Below are positions 55,697 through 63,214 of a stretch of 64,000 nt of DNA, piece after piece (positions within the stretch are counted from its first letter, which is position 1; every line of letters starts with the position of its first letter). The notes beneath the pieces were generated by a model. It worked only from the letters and a program-made list of their open reading frames with translations, did no database searches and was not told where the DNA came from. The DNA is from Streptomyces clavuligerus (GTDB lineage: Bacteria; Actinomycetota; Actinomycetes; Streptomycetales; Streptomycetaceae): positions 310,001-374,000 of the forward strand of contig NZ_CP027859.1 of the NCBI RefSeq assembly GCF_005519465.1, in the 5' to 3' direction. Made by a program: the position numbers and the translations under genes.

Positions 55697-55874
55697 AGCA
55701 GGCTCCGCCTTCCGGCTCTGAGGTGACTACCGCCCGCCGGGTGTCTTTCACCGCGTAAATGTACGGGCTGATACCCGCCTGTTCGGTCTACGACGAGGAC
55801 GAGGCCCTCGTCCAGCGGCTCCCCGGGCCCCCTCGAGCGCGTGCAATATGCCCCCGCCGACGGGTTCCGTGGGG

Positions 55875-56413
55875 TCACCCGGTGTTCTTGGTGGCGGTGT
55901 CCAGGGCGGCGAGGCGGGCCCAGTGCTCCCCGATGGTGGTCCCGGGCTTCTCCCTCGGGGCGCGGGTGGGGTCGGTCGCCGCGAGGTCGGGGGTCTCCCG
56001 GGGGCGGGTCTCGGCGAGGACGGCGTGGCCGTCGCGTCCGGGGTCGGCCCAGGGCACGGTGGGAAGGACGTACCGCTTCCCGGGCTCAAGCGCGGGCTTC
56101 GACGCGCTCTGGGTGACCGTGACCGTTCCGGTCATCGTGCCCTTGAAGACCCGGCCCACCCTCACCTCGTACAGCACCTGGGGCAGGTGCTCGACCGTCC
56201 GGGTCCCGGTCCGGCGCAGCACGGTGCCGTGCCAGACGGCGGTGGCAGCACGGGTGACGGCCTGGTCGTCGGTGGGATCGAAGAAGGTGAGGCGTTCGGT
56301 CGTGGTTGTTGTGGTGGGGGTGGTGAGGTGGTCGTACACGCGGTCCAGGCCGCAGCCGTGAGGACGGTGGTTGCCGTGAGGGCCACCAGGGCGGTGCGGG
56401 CGGAGACGGGCAT
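55875..56413 (-). pseudogene. Secreted hypothetical protein, frameshifted after the signal peptide
   Basis: The start (ATG at 56413) encodes an export signal, MPVSARTALVALTATTVLTA ending near AAWTAC. A shift near 56335 then leads to VYDHLTTPTTTTTTERLTFF, DPTDDQAVTRAATAVWHGTV, TVEHLPQVLYEVRVGRVFKG and TMTGTVTVTQSASKPALEPG, YVLPTVPWADPGRDGHAVL. In frame this would be a secreted beta-rich protein of about 178 residues. It lies between the two copies of the 56502 family. Confidence 0.75.
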
Positions 56414-56501
56414 GTCATTCTTTCTGGCCGGACCGTACCCACCCGGGCCCGCTCGGTTACGGGCAGTCGTCCGGCGGGCGCCGGGTGGTGCGAGGATGCC
56501 T

Positions 56502-56954
56502 TTACGGTCTCGGTGCGGCTTCGAGCCGGCCGTAGGTGTCGTGGAGGTAGCGCTCGTTCTCCTCGTACTCTCCGTGGTGGCCGTCGACGTATCCGGTGGA
56601 CCAGGGGATGGGGCAGGCGCCGTCGTGGCCGGGGTCCGGGCACAGGACGCGGGCGAGACCTGCGCGAAGCTGGTCCATCTCCTTCCGGGACGGCAGCAGT
56701 ACGCCGATGCGGAACTCGTGGACGCTCCGGGTGCCGGGGTCCTCGCCGGGACGGTGGCCGGTCCACTGGGAGGGGAGCTCGTCGTAGAACTCGGCGAGCG
56801 TCATCTCCCCGTCCCGGGTCTTCCGGTCCTCATCCAGCACGGCGAGCTCATACCGGACCGCCCGCTCCTCCAGAAGGCGCCGCAGCCCCCGTTCAGTGTC
56901 CTCGACGCCGCCGGGGGTGGCGTAGACGCCGATCTGGATCTCGAAGAGGTGCAT
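56502..56954 (-). CDS. Conserved hypothetical protein, intact copy of a locally multiplied family
   Basis: 150 residues from the ATG at 56954 with GGGAACC-type purines upstream. Sequence: MHLFEIQIGVYATPGGVEDT, ERGLRRLLEERAVRYELAVL, EMTLAEFYDELPSQWTGHRP, VHEFRIGVLLPSRKEMDQLR, VLCPDPGHDGACPIPWSTGY and ENERYLHDTYGRLEAA. The two cysteines and histidine in CPDPGHDGAC could hold a metal. No signal or membrane part. Function unknown to me. A decayed copy lies just downstream (55310-55696) and a C-terminal fragment at 44914-45000. Confidence 0.8.
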   Translation of the reverse strand: MHLFEIQIGVYATPGGVEDTERGLRRLLEERAVRYELAVLDEDRKTRDGEMTLAEFYDELPSQWTGHRPGEDPGTRSVHEFRIGVLLPSRKEMDQLRAGLARVLCPDPGHDGACPIPWSTGYVDGHHGEYEENERYLHDTYGRLEAAPRP

Positions 56955-57501
56955 GGCCGGGGTTCCCTTCGCTCATGTACCGATGACCGGCCTTCTCCTG
57001 CGGCGCGGACACGAGGAGGGCGGCCCGGACGGTTTCGACGCCGCGGTCGATGCGGAGCTCGCCCGCCGTGGGATGCCGGTCCTGGGCAGGCTGCCGCACC
57101 GGCCCCGTGGCGGCCCTCACCGCACCGTGCTCGATTATCTCGCGGACGAGCAGCGCGCGTTCGTGATCCAGCAGAGCATCCGGGTACGCCAGGGTCTTGG
57201 TCCAGCGCGCGCTGACGCGTCGGTGTTCCTCACTGCCCCGCGCGAGTACGTCGAGTTCTGCCCCTGGCCCTGGGGCCGGGCCGGTGATCCCTTTCACCGC
57301 GCCCGGCCGAGGCTGCGGTGAAGCGGTAGGAAGCTGTGAGAGAACTTTCTGATTGCTCCGCTTGAGGGTGGGCTGGGGTGTTGTGACCAGCTCTGAGGTA
57401 CGCCGTCGACGCCGGGTTCAGGCCGTTTTGCAGCTGAGACGCTACCGCCCCACGGGCGCCATCTGACTCGACCGTGCGGCAGCCCGGGTGGGTTCCGGGT
57501 C
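56955..57501. other. Gap before the HprK-like operon end
   Basis: A plus-strand frame 56953-57321 (122 codons) reads FDAAVDAELARRGMPVLGRL and LDYLADEQRAFVIQQSIRVR, which looks partly protein-like, but its start overlaps the intact gene on the other strand and no family matches. It may be a gene fragment. From 57322 to 57501 nothing is recognised. Confidence 0.35.
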
Positions 57502-58632
57502 TCACTCGGGCAGGGCGCACGGTGTGCTCGCCTGGTGGATGAGCTGGGCGTTGGTGCCGTGGTGGTGGCCGAGGGCGAGACCATGGCGGGGCAGCAGGCG
57601 AAGGCGGTGCAGCGTCCGGTGCTGGTGGGCGGTCACCGGATGACGGATCAGGCCGAGGAAGTCGGGGTACCGGTCGGGGCCGGTGGTGAAGACATCGGGC
57701 GCGGGCGGTTCGCACGGGCCGGGTCCAGGGGTGCCGGTGGCGGAATCGATTCGGGTCTGGAGGACCCGGTCAGCGGTGGCCTGGGTCGCGAGGGTGAGGC
57801 CGAACCAGTGCTGGAGGTGGTGGGGCCAGAGCTGGGCTTTGCGTTCGCGGCCGTCGGGGCCGTGCAGCGGGTCCAGACTGGTGCCGGTGGTGAGGGCGTG
57901 GGTGACGGTGGGGTGTTGGGTGGGGTGGGGTGGTGTTCCGTTGTTGAGGTGGTGGCGGATGGTGGGGGTCCAGCCGAGGGCGTCGAGGAGGCCGAGGCCG
58001 ATGGTGGTGGCGGAGGGCCAGGGCAGGAGGTCGAGGGTGCCGTCCGGGTTGGGGCGGGTGTAGCAGCAGTCGGTGGCGAGGAGGGTGGCTCCGGTGGTGG
58101 CGAGGGTGAGGGCGGTGGTGGTTTTGCCGGCGCCGGGGCTGCCGAGGGTGAGGATGCCGTGTCTGTGGGGCGGGGTGGCGGCGGAGGCGTGGAGGAGGGT
58201 CCATCCGTCGGTGGTGAGCCGGGTGTGGAGGAGGTGGCGGGTGAGGCGGGTGGCGGTGGTCGCGAGGGCGCAGGGGTGCCGGTGTTCGGGGTGGTCGGGT
58301 CCGGTGTGGGTGATCTCCAGGTGCTGGTGGGTGGGGGTGTAGCGGTAGGTGAGGGCGGGGTGGGTGAGGTTGCGGGCGGTGACGGTGCCGTCGGGGTGGG
58401 GGGTGTAGGCGAGGTGGTCGCGGGCGTAGACGGCGCGGTGGGTGTGGGGGTGGTCGTGGTCGAGGGGCGGTCCGTCGTGGAGGGCGGTGACGCGGGGCCC
58501 GGCGGGCGTGGTGGGTGTGGGGGTTTCGGGCCAGTGCGGGGTGAAGTAGGTGCGGGCCCAGTCGGTGATGTGGGTGGTGTCGGAGTTGAGGGTGATGGGG
58601 TGTCCGCCGGTGGTGAGGGTGAGGGTGGTCAC
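57502..58632 (-). CDS. HprK-like P-loop ATPase (second of the operon, last gene)
   Basis: 376 residues from a GTG at 58632 that overlaps the previous stop by 4 bases (GTGA). The N-terminal third (TGGHPITLNSDTTHITDWAR, YFTPHWPETPTPTTPAGPRV) is beta-rich. The kinase-like core follows: TRLTTDGWTLLHASAA, then GILTLGSPGAGKTTTALTLA (P-loop), LLATDCCYTRPNPDGTLDLL (Walker B-like DD/DC region) and GPDGRERKAQLWPHHLQHWF. This arrangement matches HPr-kinase-like proteins of actinobacteria, some of which act in peptide or small-molecule pathways rather than on HPr. The broken gene at 4078-5313 is a paralogue. Very high GC and Pro/Thr-rich, but frame is intact. Confidence 0.85.
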   Translation of the reverse strand: MTTLTLTTGGHPITLNSDTTHITDWARTYFTPHWPETPTPTTPAGPRVTALHDGPPLDHDHPHTHRAVYARDHLAYTPHPDGTVTARNLTHPALTYRYTPTHQHLEITHTGPDHPEHRHPCALATTATRLTRHLLHTRLTTDGWTLLHASAATPPHRHGILTLGSPGAGKTTTALTLATTGATLLATDCCYTRPNPDGTLDLLPWPSATTIGLGLLDALGWTPTIRHHLNNGTPPHPTQHPTVTHALTTGTSLDPLHGPDGRERKAQLWPHHLQHWFGLTLATQATADRVLQTRIDSATGTPGPGPCEPPAPDVFTTGPDRYPDFLGLIRHPVTAHQHRTLHRLRLLPRHGLALGHHHGTNAQLIHQASTPCALPE

Positions 58633-60335
58633 GGGCGGTCTCCGTCTGGGTGGTCGGGCGACTGGTGGGGGGTGCGGGTGTGGAGGCGTCCGGTAGTGCC
58701 GTAGCCGACGACCGCTGCCCGCCCGGGGCGCCGGCCGGGCACGGCGCCCGGTACGGGACCACCCGTCGGCGCGGCGGCGGTGGCGGGGTGGTTGGTGCAG
58801 TGGAGGGTGTAGTAGGCGTCCCACAGGCCGGCGGCCTGGATGGCGGTGTCGGCCCAGGCGGTGTGCACGCCCGGCGGCGGGGGTGTCTTCGTGGTGGTGA
58901 GGGCGTGGGCGGCGATGAGGGTGGCGGCGCGGTAGGCGTCGTAGCCGCCGGTGGGGATGGAGTCGGCTTCGTAGAGGTTGAGGGAGCGGCCGTCGCCGAG
59001 GAGGGTGATCGTGCGGGGGCCGGGGAGTGTGAAGCGGACCCCGAGGCCGGGGACGGTCGTCCGGCTGTACCTGGGGTGTTCGGTGAGGTGGGAGAAGTCG
59101 GCGGTGGCGAAGGGTGCCAGAAGTACTTGGTCGGGGAGGAGGGGGATGTCGTCCGCGGTGAGGGCCTGTTCGCCGGTGGTGCCGATGATCACCGTGGGGG
59201 TGGTGGCCAGGAGGGCGTCGGTGAGGGTGCGGCAGGTGGTGTATCCGTCTTCAGCGGCGCCGATGAGGGTGGGCAGGTCGGTGTCGACGACCGTGAGTCG
59301 GCAGCCCAGGGCGCGCAGTTGGGCGGCGAGGCGGGAGCCGAGGACGCCGTAGCCGAGGAGGACGATCGGGCGGCCGATGAGTTTGCGGTCCGGGAGGATC
59401 GTGCGCAGGCGGCGCAGGCAGGAGTCGGCGATCTCCCGGTACCCGAGCCTGGTTTTGGCCTGGGAGCGGGCGAGGTTGAGGACGGGGATGGCGAGCGGCG
59501 GGGCGGCGGCGATGCGTTTGAGGCCGCTGACGGTGAGCTCCAGCGCGGCGTCCGCCCGGTGGCGCGCGGCGTGGGTGCCGTAGCCGCGGGCCAGCAGTCC
59601 GCCGTCGTCGACCACCAGGACCCGGCGCCCCGCCCGGTGGGCGGCGTCGATGAACGCGTCGACCGTCTCCCCAACGGCCGCGAGCTCGGGGGTGTGGGCG
59701 GCCGGGTTGTTGACGTGGGCGTTGTCGAGGAGGGTGGAGGTGTAGCCGCGGGCGGTGAAGGTGGCGTGGACGCGGTCACGGCCAAGCGTGCGGTCGCCCT
59801 TGTCCAGGGTGAGTATCCACCGCGCGGGAATCCCGGCGCGTTCCATCGCGGTCACGAAGCCGACGCTGTGCTTCAGGTAGTGGTCGCGGAAGATCATCGC
59901 CCAGCCGGTGAGCGGCGGGGCGGGGGTGCTGTAGTGGTTGAGGAGCGGCATCCCGGTCCGGATGCCGTTGAGTTCGGCGGGGGTATATGGCAGGGCGTGG
60001 TGGTCGGTGAGGTGCCGGTGCAGCGCCTCGGCCGGTAACCGGCCTTCCGGGCGGGGCTCGATCAGGACCTCCGTCCCGGCGCCGCTCTGCGGGGACTGCC
60101 TGATGGTGAACGGTTCGGCGGGCGCGGCTGGTTTCCACCGGACGTCCGCCATCGGCTCGCCCGCCTCCGTCCGCAGCCACAGGGTGCGAGGACCCGCCAG
60201 GTCGGCGGTGAACCCGTGGGCGTGGGCGAACACCGTCACCGCATCCCGGATCTCCTCGCAGGGCAGGGGAACACGGACCGTGGTCCACCGGTCGTCGGGC
60301 TGCTCGTTCGTGGTCGCCGTACTGGTCACACTCAT
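58629..60335 (-). CDS. SAH-hydrolase-like NAD-binding protein with long N-terminal domain
   Basis: 568 residues from the ATG at 60335 (GGAG 7 bases upstream). The first about 130 residues are a unique domain (WTTVRVPLPCEEIRDAVTVF, GPRTLWLRTEAGEPMADVRW). Then comes a region similar to S-adenosylhomocysteine hydrolase: FRDHYLKHSVGFVTAMERAG, RVLVVDDGGLLARGYGTHAA, NLARSQAKTRLGYREIADSC and the NAD motif RPIVLLGYGVLGSRLAAQLR (GxGxxG) with VVDTDLPTLIGAAEDGY. SAHase has GFGDVGKG here, so cofactor binding is likely, while classical SAH-binding residues are not evident. It may be an oxidoreductase- or hydrolase-like enzyme on a nucleoside or sugar derivative. Central member of the operon. Confidence 0.75.
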   Translation of the reverse strand: MSVTSTATTNEQPDDRWTTVRVPLPCEEIRDAVTVFAHAHGFTADLAGPRTLWLRTEAGEPMADVRWKPAAPAEPFTIRQSPQSGAGTEVLIEPRPEGRLPAEALHRHLTDHHALPYTPAELNGIRTGMPLLNHYSTPAPPLTGWAMIFRDHYLKHSVGFVTAMERAGIPARWILTLDKGDRTLGRDRVHATFTARGYTSTLLDNAHVNNPAAHTPELAAVGETVDAFIDAAHRAGRRVLVVDDGGLLARGYGTHAARHRADAALELTVSGLKRIAAAPPLAIPVLNLARSQAKTRLGYREIADSCLRRLRTILPDRKLIGRPIVLLGYGVLGSRLAAQLRALGCRLTVVDTDLPTLIGAAEDGYTTCRTLTDALLATTPTVIIGTTGEQALTADDIPLLPDQVLLAPFATADFSHLTEHPRYSRTTVPGLGVRFTLPGPRTITLLGDGRSLNLYEADSIPTGGYDAYRAATLIAAHALTTTKTPPPPGVHTAWADTAIQAAGLWDAYYTLHCTNHPATAAAPTGGPVPGAVPGRRPGRAAVVGYGTTGRLHTRTPHQSPDHPDGDRP

Positions 60336-60405
60336 CGGAACGCTCCGGACGAAGAGGAAAGATGAGGAGGAAGTGCTCGGCGCCTGCGGGGCGGGCGCCC
60401 CGCGG

Positions 60406-61473
60406 CTACTGGGGCCCGGCCGCTTCGGCGAGGGCCTGTTCGACGTCAGGCAGCTGGTCCAGGAGGCGGGTCGCGGCCTCGTGCCGCAGAAGCCAGAACG
60501 CGTCGAGGTCGTCCTGGAGCAGACCGGGCTTGAGGTAGTGGTCCTTCACCCCGTACAGGCTCGTCGTGAGCTGGATCAGCGCGATGCGGGCGCAGCCGGT
60601 GGTGTCGGCAGCCGTGTGGTGGGGGTTGGCACGCCGGTAGGCGTCGACAAGGCGGACGCCTGCGCCGATCCAGTCGGGGTCGTGGACAACGGTGCGTGGG
60701 TCGAAGGCGATCCGTCCCAGCTCGTACGCGATGAGTTCGGGTGCGGGCGGGAGGAAGTCGAGAACACCCGTCAGGGTGTCACCGTCGAAATGGAGGTTGA
60801 CGGCCGAGTAGTCGCCGTGGAGAACCTGAGTCGTCATCCCGTCGGGCAGTCCCGCGATCAGCCCGGGCAGGTGTCCGAGTGCGGCGCGGCGCTCGGTCAA
60901 CGTGCGGACCGCCTCGGTGTCGAAGCTGTCCGGGGTGGGGCGGTCGGCGATGGAGTCGAGGAGCTGATCGACGGTCGCCGTGGCCTTGGCCGCCGGGTCG
61001 GTGGTGCGCCACTTGGCCAGCCGCCGCGATTCGCCCCCTGCTGCGGCGGGATGATCGGCGAAGGCCGTGTGGAGGAGGCCGAGCGTGCGGCCGGCGGCCT
61101 CCTGCTGCCCCGGGGTCAGCCCGTCTTCGACGGTGCGGCCGGGCATCCACTCCCAGACCGATACGGCGAGCTGGTCGGTGGTGGCGATGGTGCCGCCGGT
61201 CCGGGTGGGGCGCGGAACGGCGACGGGGACGCCGTGCTCACCGGCGAGACGGCTCTGGCCGATCGCCTCGCGCTCCGCTGCGAGGTCTGTCCCGGGCAAG
61301 TAGTGCTTCACGAACAGCACCCCACCGGCATCGTCGGCACGGTAGTTGATGGTGTTCTGCCCGGCAGGAAGACGGGTGAGGCGGACACCGTCCAGGTCGT
61401 AGGCGGTCTCCAGCAGCGCGCCGAGTTCTGTGGCCGGGTCCGGAGCGGCAGTGTGAGCGGTCGGGGTGGGCAC
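60406..61473 (-). CDS. Phosphotransferase (APH/homoserine-kinase-like)
   Basis: 355 residues from a GTG at 61473, GAGGAG seven bases upstream. The N-terminal ATP part reads RLPAGQNTINYRADDAGGVL with FVKHYLPGTDLAAEREAIGQ. The catalytic loop is MTTQVLHGDYSAVNLHFDGD (HGDxxxxN) followed by TGVLDFLPPAPELIAYELGR, the metal-binding D. The last 100 residues are helical. The family phosphorylates alcohols of small molecules such as aminoglycosides, choline or sugar-like compounds. Lying between the TIM-barrel and the NAD-binding proteins, it probably phosphorylates the shared intermediate. Confidence 0.85.
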   Translation of the reverse strand: MPTPTAHTAAPDPATELGALLETAYDLDGVRLTRLPAGQNTINYRADDAGGVLFVKHYLPGTDLAAEREAIGQSRLAGEHGVPVAVPRPTRTGGTIATTDQLAVSVWEWMPGRTVEDGLTPGQQEAAGRTLGLLHTAFADHPAAAGGESRRLAKWRTTDPAAKATATVDQLLDSIADRPTPDSFDTEAVRTLTERRAALGHLPGLIAGLPDGMTTQVLHGDYSAVNLHFDGDTLTGVLDFLPPAPELIAYELGRIAFDPRTVVHDPDWIGAGVRLVDAYRRANPHHTAADTTGCARIALIQLTTSLYGVKDHYLKPGLLQDDLDAFWLLRHEAATRLLDQLPDVEQALAEAAGPQ

Positions 61474-61484
61474 GGGCTGGCTCC

Positions 61485-62300
61485 TCAAGGCGTGTGGATG
61501 GGGGACGAACACCCTAGGCCCGCGGGCGGGGTGGTGGTGACGAGGTTCGTCCACCAGGTGACGGCCTTGCGGTATCGGGCCAGGCACGCGGCCGGGGTGC
61601 GGGGGTGGCCGGTCCACTCGAAAGCGGTCTCCACCATCTGCCCGGCCCGGATCCGCGCGAGGACGCGGGCGGCCACGGACCGCGAGCCGGGGCTGGTCAA
61701 TCCGGTGCCGGGGTCGGACAGGTGCAGCACCCGCACCGCGCCAAACACCCGTGCGAGCACGGCATCCTCCTGGGCGTCCGGGAGGGCGGGGGCGAGCTGA
61801 GCGGTGTCTGCCAGCAGACCGAGCCCGCCTTCGAGCAGCGGCCGGAGCTCTGTGTGCGGGGTGGGGGTGAGCCAGGCGGGGTGGTGGAGTTCGGCGAGCA
61901 GCGGCACGGCGACCGCGGGCAGCATTTGGTCCGCCCAGGCGCCGGGTGTGTCCGGTGGGTGGGCGGCGAGGAGCCGCACCCAGTCGGCGCCGAGCCGGAC
62001 GGCGGCGTCCGCCAGGCGCTCCAGCTCTGCGCGGGACGAGTTGCGTACGGCGGGGTCGGGGTGGAGGAGGTCGGCGAGGTCGAGGTCCGCGGTCACCCCC
62101 GTGATCGGCACCGTCTCTGCCGCGGCCCGCGCCCAAGCGTCCAGCTCCGGGCCGGGCCGGCGGGTGAGGTCGTATCCGCGCGGGCCGCCGCGCAGGTGCA
62201 CGAACCCGATCCCCGCCCGGTGGGCGACGTTCAGGAGGCCCGGTACGTCCAGGCCGCGAATGCCGATGCTGTAGAGCCCGACCGGCGGCACCATCGTCAT
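61485..62300 (-). CDS. TIM-barrel isomerase/epimerase-like protein
   Basis: 271 residues from the ATG at 62300, overlapping the MDR gene stop by 4 bases (ATGA). Sequence features of the sugar-phosphate isomerase / xylose-isomerase-like TIM barrel: VGLYSIGIRGLDVPGLLNVA, AGIGFVHLRGG, VPITGVTADLDLADL, RLADAAVRLGADWVRLLAAH-like beta4, LLAELHHPAWLTPTP (LxExHxx, metal ligand region), GLGLLADTAQLAPALP (the D of strand 6) and VRVLHLSDPGTGLTSPGSRS (HxxD/SDP). Members epimerise or isomerise sugars and inositols with a divalent metal. Eleven bases before the phosphotransferase gene. Confidence 0.8.
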   Translation of the reverse strand: MTMVPPVGLYSIGIRGLDVPGLLNVAHRAGIGFVHLRGGPRGYDLTRRPGPELDAWARAAAETVPITGVTADLDLADLLHPDPAVRNSSRAELERLADAAVRLGADWVRLLAAHPPDTPGAWADQMLPAVAVPLLAELHHPAWLTPTPHTELRPLLEGGLGLLADTAQLAPALPDAQEDAVLARVFGAVRVLHLSDPGTGLTSPGSRSVAARVLARIRAGQMVETAFEWTGHPRTPAACLARYRKAVTWWTNLVTTTPPAGLGCSSPIHTP

Positions 62301-63214
62301 CGGGTCGTCCAGTCGAAGACGATGACCGGATCAGCGGGCCGGGACGGGGAGTTCAGCAGGGCGTAGACCCCGGGGGCCTTGTCGCCGGGTACGATCCGGC
62401 ACCAGGCGGCCAGCAGACCCGGGTCCACCACCTGCGTGATCCACTCTACGCACTCCGTGAACGCCTCCCCGTACACGCCCGGCGGGGCCGGGGCGAGCTC
62501 GTGCATCCCGACGACCACGATGCCGTTGCGGTGCGCCTCCCGTACGGGCAGGACCGTCTCAGGGCCGGGGGTGCCGAGCAGGCCGAGGACCCCGCCGGGC
62601 GCGGTCAGCTCCAGTGCCTGCCCGGGCTCCCCGGTCGCATCGACCACCAGCCCCGCAGGGCGCGCCGCGTCCGGTGCGGTGAGGGTGACGTAGGGGGCGC
62701 GGCCGATCGGCGGATGGCGGCGGCCGGTGACCACGGTGACGCGGTCGGCGCCGCGGCGGTGGAGCTCCAGGACGCAGCCGAGCGCGACGGCCCCTGACCC
62801 GACCACCACCGGCCGGTCGAAGTCCGCGGCAGCTGGGAGGCGGTCGAGGGCGAGGCGGGCGATGTGCTGGAACCGCGCGACGGCGAGCGCGGTGACCGGC
62901 ACGGTGCCGGGGGCGGTGAGCGTGCCGGGGGCGGCCGGGTCGAAGGCGGCGCCGTGCGGGGCCGGGGCCAGCACCCACCTGCCCGGTCCGTCACCGGCTC
63001 CCAGGGTGCGGCCGATCGCCATGTAGCCGGCGTCCCGGCCGGGCCCTGCGAGGTGACGGCGCTCCGTCCCCGGACTCAGTACGCTGAACAGGCCCTGTAC
63101 CCATCCGTCCGGGAGCCGTTTCGCCGGTGGTGGGCGGAGGAGGGCGTGGCCGTGGGCGAGGTGGACCCGGGCACCGTGGTATCGGGGCCGGGCGGGCGGT
63201 TCGGGTGTTATCAC
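62297..63214 (-). CDS. MDR-type oxidoreductase, zinc ligands not evident
   Basis: 305 residues from a GTG at 63214 that overlaps the HprK-like stop by 4 bases. The fold of medium-chain dehydrogenases is visible: a short GroES-like part (GLFSVLSPGTERRHLAGPGR, GPGRWVLAPAPHGAAF), then the Rossmann part FDRPVVVGSGAVALGCVLEL (GxGxxxxG), ATGEPGQALELTAPGGVLGL and GIVVVGMHELAPAPPGVYGE. No catalytic Cys/His zinc site or structural four-cysteine loop is present, so it acts without zinc or has lost redox activity. It could oxidise or reduce a cyclitol or sugar alcohol in the operon's pathway. Confidence 0.85.
   Translation of the reverse strand: MITPEPPARPRYHGARVHLAHGHALLRPPPAKRLPDGWVQGLFSVLSPGTERRHLAGPGRDAGYMAIGRTLGAGDGPGRWVLAPAPHGAAFDPAAPGTLTAPGTVPVTALAVARFQHIARLALDRLPAAADFDRPVVVGSGAVALGCVLELHRRGADRVTVVTGRRHPPIGRAPYVTLTAPDAARPAGLVVDATGEPGQALELTAPGGVLGLLGTPGPETVLPVREAHRNGIVVVGMHELAPAPPGVYGEAFTECVEWITQVVDPGLLAAWCRIVPGDKAPGVYALLNSPSRPADPVIVFDWTTR

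Noticed and set aside
56953..57321. 122-codon plus-strand gene
   Set aside because: Start overlaps the intact minus-strand gene, no family resemblance and no ribosome site; kept only as a possible fragment.
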